This document shows positions 6,394 through 9,404 of a DNA stretch of 9,404 nucleotides, one piece after another. Every line of letters begins with the position of its first letter. The stretch's first letter is position 1. The notes beneath the pieces are model-generated. The model made no database searches. It was given only the letters and a program-made list of their open reading frames with translations, and was not told the DNA's origin. A program made the translations under genes and the position numbers. Source of the DNA: an uncultured Flavobacterium sp. (GTDB lineage: Bacteria; Bacteroidota; Bacteroidia; Flavobacteriales; Flavobacteriaceae); assembly GCA_945957245.1 (NCBI GenBank), contig CAMFLD010000078.1:1-9404 (forward strand). The letters are read 5' to 3'.

Positions 6394-7788
6394 TTATAAT
6401 TTAATACACGTTGTAGATACTATAATACCATTGTTTGGGTTATAGACAGCTGTTAATTCATAACTTGTAGAAAAACTAAAACCAATTGCATCAACTACAG
6501 CACTTGATTTTATTGCTCCTACAACAACAATTTTAACATTCCCATTTGGCAAAGCCGCTATACTTGCATCTCCTCCTTGATGCCACTCGCTCATTACATA
6601 TATTCCACTTTGTTCTGTTGTGGCTGAATTTACAGTAGATGTTCCATTTGTATTATCAATAACATTTGCAATTACAATAACTTTTGAAATTGAATTTAGT
6701 TTGAATTTAAAATATGCTTTGTGTCCATTTTGATTTGAATTTTCTTCAAAATCTTCAAAAGTAGGTGTAACTGAAATTGAGTTTAAATAGTTTTCAAATT
6801 CCGTAACGTTACTAAAAACCTGTCCATTGCTACTGTTGACTGAATTGTCAAAGCTAAAAGTTGAGCCGTTGTTAATACATAGGGTTATCATTTGATTTAC
6901 AAAGCTTGTGCTTTGAGAATTAAAATCATTCTGCATTAAAAAGGCTTTGATGCTATCCCTCGTATCACTGTTGTTTTCATCATTCAAAAAATCCTGCTGC
7001 TCTTGGTCTAATCCATTTATAAAAGCAAGAAATGACTTTTCTGATGGGGTTAAGTGTACAATAGGTGTAGTATCTAAATGGTCTAACACAGGAGGTGTAT
7101 CTGATGTTCCGCTTCCTGAACCGCCACCGCCAACACTACCACTTCCACCACCATTGGCAGATGAAGAAGCTCCTTGGTCATGCAAACAATTAAAATCGAT
7201 GTCAATCTCTATCGTCCAAGTACTTATGTCATAATCGCAACGTGGGTCATGCCCAACTCCATAAGTACTGTGTATTCCCGATGGACAAACACTCATAACC
7301 TGTATGCAACCCAGCCCAAAATCGGAACCTCCGCTTACCGCCCGTAAATTAACAGTAGGGTTTATGGAAGATTTTCCGAATTTCTCCATTTCATACTTCC
7401 ATTTGTCAATGTTGGCATTAGTGTATTCCACCAGTTCATAATAGTAATCCTCTCCTAATTGTTTTACTACCAAGTTGGTTAATTTTTTATCTTCGTCCAA
7501 GTTCAGCCCGAAAGTGTAAGAAGTACTTCCATTATCGCCCTCTATCATCTTTACCTTATCGGGAAGTATTAAACTCAAATAATCGGTTTCACCCTCTTTA
7601 TTGGTTTTCTTTAAAGCCTCTCGTTTTTGGGTGATTGCCTGTTGCAGATTGGGCAAGCTCGATAAGGATACCGTTTTGACTTTACTTGCTTTGATAGGTT
7701 CCTGATACAAGTCTTTTTCACAGCTTGTAAAAAAAACAAATGACAAAAGGAACGTAATTTTTAATGTGCGTGTAATCTTGTTTAACAT
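6394..7788 (-). CDS. Surface lipoprotein with polymorphic-toxin architecture
   Basis: A 464-residue protein. Residues 1-23 are a lipoprotein signal ending in the lipobox FTSC, followed by EKD, which partly fits the K-(D/E) export signal described for surface lipoproteins of Flavobacteriia. Residues 40-205 form a conserved-looking domain with STSYTFGL, NLVVKQLGEDYYYELVEY and cysteines at 161, 168, 184 and 201. A Gly/Ser linker covers 207-228. Residues 246-302 (TPSEKSFLAFINGL, IKAFLMQNDFNSQSTSFVNQM) match a helical motif I associate with Bacteroidota polymorphic toxins just before the variable end. The C-terminal domain 303-464 is beta-rich with hydrophobic stretches (KVIVIANVI, VKIVVVGAI); I cannot name it and see no obvious nuclease or protease residues. 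Four small membrane-protein genes follow, the first after 10 bases. Toxin role is inferred from architecture and context. Confidence 0.75.
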   Translation of the reverse strand: MLNKITRTLKITFLLSFVFFTSCEKDLYQEPIKASKVKTVSLSSLPNLQQAITQKREALKKTNKEGETDYLSLILPDKVKMIEGDNGSTSYTFGLNLDEDKKLTNLVVKQLGEDYYYELVEYTNANIDKWKYEMEKFGKSSINPTVNLRAVSGGSDFGLGCIQVMSVCPSGIHSTYGVGHDPRCDYDISTWTIEIDIDFNCLHDQGASSSANGGGSGSVGGGGSGSGTSDTPPVLDHLDTTPIVHLTPSEKSFLAFINGLDQEQQDFLNDENNSDTRDSIKAFLMQNDFNSQSTSFVNQMITLCINNGSTFSFDNSVNSSNGQVFSNVTEFENYLNSISVTPTFEDFEENSNQNGHKAYFKFKLNSISKVIVIANVIDNTNGTSTVNSATTEQSGIYVMSEWHQGGDASIAALPNGNVKIVVVGAIKSSAVVDAIGFSFSTSYELTAVYNPNNGIIVSTTCIKL

Positions 7789-7820
7789 AGTTTATTTTTT
7801 GAAGGTTAATAAAATCTAAA

Positions 7821-7918
7821 AAATAAAAGCGTGGAACTTTGGCTTACCGAAGTTGAGGCACTGACAATACCCTATGACGAGTTAAACCAAGCCCACGCCA
7901 TAGCGTGGGCATTAGCTC
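7821..7918 (-). promoter_or_regulatory. Competing hairpins, candidate attenuator upstream of the lipoprotein gene
   Basis: On the minus strand a perfect 8-bp hairpin (GCCCACGC, loop TATG, GCGTGGGC; 7910-7891) sits inside a looser outer stem (7918-7912 with 7885-7879). A second 8-bp hairpin (AACTTCGG, loop TAAG, CCAAAGTT; 7854-7835, one wobble) follows. Right after it CCACGC (7834-7829) could pair with GCGTGG from the first hairpin (7898-7893) and is followed directly by TTTTATTTTTT. The two pairings exclude one another, as in an attenuator. A 22-codon frame starts at ATG 7912-7910 and ends with TAA in the second hairpin loop. The pairing is seen in the sequence; the regulatory role is inference. 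Confidence 0.35.
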
Positions 7919-8112
7919 ATTCTTCTCGTCCTTAGTTTTAAATGTCAGTTTTCAACTCCGAGAAAAAGCAAATGCTTTTATATTTTTTCTGTTAAGCAAA
8001 AACGCGTTTTTAGCTGTAATCTGATGCTAATGTAAGAAAAACATTTCATATTAATATTGCAAAAATTGACTTTTACATAAAAAGAGATGAAATTCAGGTA
8101 GATTTGCGTAGG

Positions 8113-8134
8113 AAAAAGCGCTATTAACTAATAG
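8113..8134 (-). terminator. Weak terminator-like hairpin after the YoaK-family gene
   Basis: On the minus strand CTATTA and TAATAG are exact complements with only two bases between them, followed by CGC and TTTTT. It lies 24 bases after the stop codon. The tight loop and A+T-rich stem make it a weak candidate. Confidence 0.3.
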
Positions 8135-8157
8135 AAATACTTAAGTACTGTGAAAAA

Positions 8158-8880
8158 CTAATGATTATATTTCCGGTTCAGTACTATTAATTTCAGTTTT
8201 ATAGTATCATAAATTAGTCCTAAGACTAATGCAATTACTGCGATTAACAACACTTTTAATTTAATTTGTGCATAAAAGATCCCGCCGATTATCCCCCCAA
8301 TAAAAAAGAAGCTTATAATGGTCAATCTCAATTTAATGGAAGAATATAACTTCTGTTTCATTTGAGGTTCTTTGTAGAAAAACAATTGCGACAGCTCTAT
8401 CCCCAAATCAGTAAAAAGCCCTGTTAAATGTGTGGTTCTTACTGTTGCATTAGATATTTTGGTTACTAATGAGTTTTGCAATCCCATTGCAAAGAGTAAA
8501 CTACAGGCAATTATATTGGGATTTTCCATTATCCAGTTCTTTCCCAAAATGCCGATTGAGAACAGTATTAAGATTTCAATTGATGTTGGAACAATATAAA
8601 CGTTCCTTTGGCCTTTACGGGCAATCAATTCCACCAATAAGCTTGAGCAGAAAGAACCCAAGAAAAAAAAGAATATGTAAAGAAAATAAACAAAGCCTTG
8701 AAAAAAGTTCAATTTGAAAATCTCATCTACAAAAAATGCAAAATGCCCGGTTACATTTGTTGTCAATTTCTGAACGGCTAAAAACCCTGCTACATTGACA
8801 ATCCCTGCCACAAAAGACAAAAGGGATGCGATGCGCAAATTATGCTTTAAAGTCCTTGCTTTACCTTGATGTCTGAACAT
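8158..8880 (-). CDS. YoaK/DUF1275 family membrane protein
   Basis: A 240-residue inner-membrane protein with about six hydrophobic helices (roughly 16-36, 62-84, 94-112, 121-137, 187-203 and 207-226), close to the usual size of the YoaK (DUF1275) family. Family-typical segments are AGIVNVAGF at 25-33, TTNVTGHFAFF at 40-50, AMGLQNSLVTKI at 131-142 and RTTHLTGLFTDLG at 148-160. The family's transport or other activity is not established, so no substrate is claimed. The start at 8880 gives a basic N-terminus (MFRHQGKARTLKHNLR) before the first helix. It stands alone between two non-coding gaps, 141 bases from the helicase gene, and nothing links it functionally to the toxin-like genes. It marks ordinary chromosome next to the accessory region. 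Confidence 0.88.
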   Translation of the reverse strand: MFRHQGKARTLKHNLRIASLLSFVAGIVNVAGFLAVQKLTTNVTGHFAFFVDEIFKLNFFQGFVYFLYIFFFFLGSFCSSLLVELIARKGQRNVYIVPTSIEILILFSIGILGKNWIMENPNIIACSLLFAMGLQNSLVTKISNATVRTTHLTGLFTDLGIELSQLFFYKEPQMKQKLYSSIKLRLTIISFFFIGGIIGGIFYAQIKLKVLLIAVIALVLGLIYDTIKLKLIVLNRKYNH

Positions 8881-8904
8881 TTTTGATATATTTTATTCTA
8901 AACC

Positions 8905-8940
8905 TTAATAACGTTCAATAGCTTGCGCTATAATTATTAA
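8905..8940 (-). other. Hairpin in the leader of the YoaK-family gene
   Basis: On the minus strand TTAATAA (8940-8934) pairs with TTATTAA (8911-8905). Inside lies ATAGC-GCAA-GCTAT (8931-8918), a five-base stem closed by a GNRA-type tetraloop. It lies 25 bases before the start codon. A TATCTTTA sequence upstream (8963-8956) resembles the Bacteroidota -7 element, but no -33 TTTG was found at the expected distance. Confidence 0.25.
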
Positions 8941-9021
8941 ACGGTTTATGTATGTTAAAGATAGGATGTTTGAGTAGATAATTGTTACATTCTGATGGTT
9001 AATAAATTAGTTCGGGCATTG

Positions 9022-9404
9022 TTATTGTAAATTTATCGTGCTTGTGCATTTAGGGTAATTTGTACAACCTAAAAAAATGCTAAACTTCCCCTTTCTTTTT
9101 ATCATAAATCCACTTTTACAACTTGGACAAAGTAAAGTATTTTCCAAAACTTCTATATTGTTAAATGTCTGATTACAATTTGGATAATGTGAACAACCTA
9201 AAAATTGATTGTTATTTAATGGGTTATGTCTTATTACAAGATGCCCTGTTTGACAATAAGGACAATTTGTTTTGCTTAGTCTTTCATTGCTTGAAGTAAG
9301 CAAAAAGTCATTGTCTTTTATTAATTCTTCTGCAAATAAAGAAACATCAGTAGGAATAAGCAACACAGCTTCGTTTTTCGTTCTTGTCAGTGCTACATAG
9401 AACC
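9022..9404 (-). CDS. UvrD/Rep-like helicase C-terminus with two zinc ribbons (5' end outside window)
   Basis: The frame is open to the window edge and reads FYVALTRTKNEAVLLIP, the motif VI signature (VALTRxK) of UvrD/Rep-type superfamily 1 ATP-dependent helicases. The GTG at 9366 is inside this motif and is not a start. After a helical spacer come two topoisomerase-type C4 zinc ribbons: CPYC with CSHYPNC, and CPSC with CTNYPKC, each carrying the xGCxxYPxC pattern that binds zinc and single-stranded DNA in topoisomerase I tails. The protein ends at TAA 9024-9022. Known from the families: the helicase unwinds DNA in repair or replication; the ribbons probably help DNA binding. Motifs I-V are outside the window, so intactness cannot be judged. 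No link to the toxin-like genes is evident. Confidence 0.9.
   Translation of the reverse strand, partial: FYVALTRTKNEAVLLIPTDVSLFAEELIKDNDFLLTSSNERLSKTNCPYCQTGHLVIRHNPLNNNQFLGCSHYPNCNQTFNNIEVLENTLLCPSCKSGFMIKRKGKFSIFLGCTNYPKCTSTINLQ

Larger units (their letters stand above)
7789..8157 (-). other. Gene-free stretch with a structured G+C-rich island
   Basis: No gene with family resemblance lies in these 369 bases. The half next to the lipoprotein gene (7829-7935) is G+C-rich and structured; the rest is A+T-rich and I see only a weak terminator-like hairpin at 8134-8113. No good TAnnTTTG promoter could be placed for the lipoprotein gene. Confidence 0.5.

Noticed and set aside
6947..7234. Plus-strand open frame with a proline-rich stretch
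   Set aside because: It is the antisense of the Gly/Ser linker and surrounding part of the lipoprotein gene, whose minus-strand reading is clearly coding.
9364..9366. GTG as the start of a 114-residue zinc-ribbon protein
   Set aside because: The frame continues upstream through FYVALTRTKNE, a helicase motif VI, to the window edge, so the gene is a partial helicase and not a small separate protein.

Overview
The window looks like a piece of a Bacteroidota (Flavobacteriia/Sphingobacteriia-type) chromosome or accessory island. The evidence is low G+C, lipoprotein signals followed by CEKD/CKND, almost no Shine-Dalgarno sequences, and protein families of Bacteroidota character. Every supported gene lies on the minus strand, so the genes are transcribed from high to low coordinates. 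No tRNA, rRNA, CRISPR array, transposase or integrase is visible.

Reading in transcription order: (1) 9404-9022 is the C-terminal end of a UvrD/Rep-like superfamily 1 helicase that carries two topoisomerase-type zinc ribbons; its 5' part lies outside the window. (2) 8880-8158 is a six-helix YoaK/DUF1275 membrane protein. (3) 8157-7789 holds no convincing protein gene, but contains a G+C-rich island with competing hairpins ahead of the next gene. (4) 7788-6394 is a 464-residue lipoprotein built like a Bacteroidota polymorphic toxin: lipobox, conserved N-terminal domain, Gly/Ser linker, pre-toxin helical motif, and a C-terminal domain I do not recognise. (5) 6383-5733 holds a tandem set of four very small single-pass membrane protein genes. 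They follow the lipoprotein gene by 10 bases and are joined by a stop/start overlap. Three are clear paralogues ending in a common KLYxKxIKF(LDKNS) tail, and one has been clipped at both ends by frameshifts. I read these as candidate immunity genes for the lipoprotein. (6) 5732-5379 is a non-coding stretch with a terminator-like hairpin and a long structured leader.

(7) 5378-1878 is a 1166-residue protein of unknown function, clearly richer in G+C than its surroundings, with two coiled-coil-like stretches and recognisably modular conserved segments. (8) A strong intrinsic terminator at 1869-1827 closes that gene. (9) 1813-563 is a GH19-type peptidoglycan/chitin hydrolase without a signal peptide, preceded by a small beta-rich domain. 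(10) 591-34 is a lipoprotein whose gene overlaps the hydrolase gene. The last two look like an effector/immunity pair aimed at the periplasm.

Taken together, the region reads as an inter-bacterial antagonism locus. It contains two toxin/immunity-like cassettes, one with a surface lipoprotein plus a small membrane-protein array and one with a GH19 enzyme plus a periplasmic lipoprotein. They flank a large, compositionally distinct protein that could be a structural or delivery partner. No secretion-system core gene is in the window, so the delivery route is inference.
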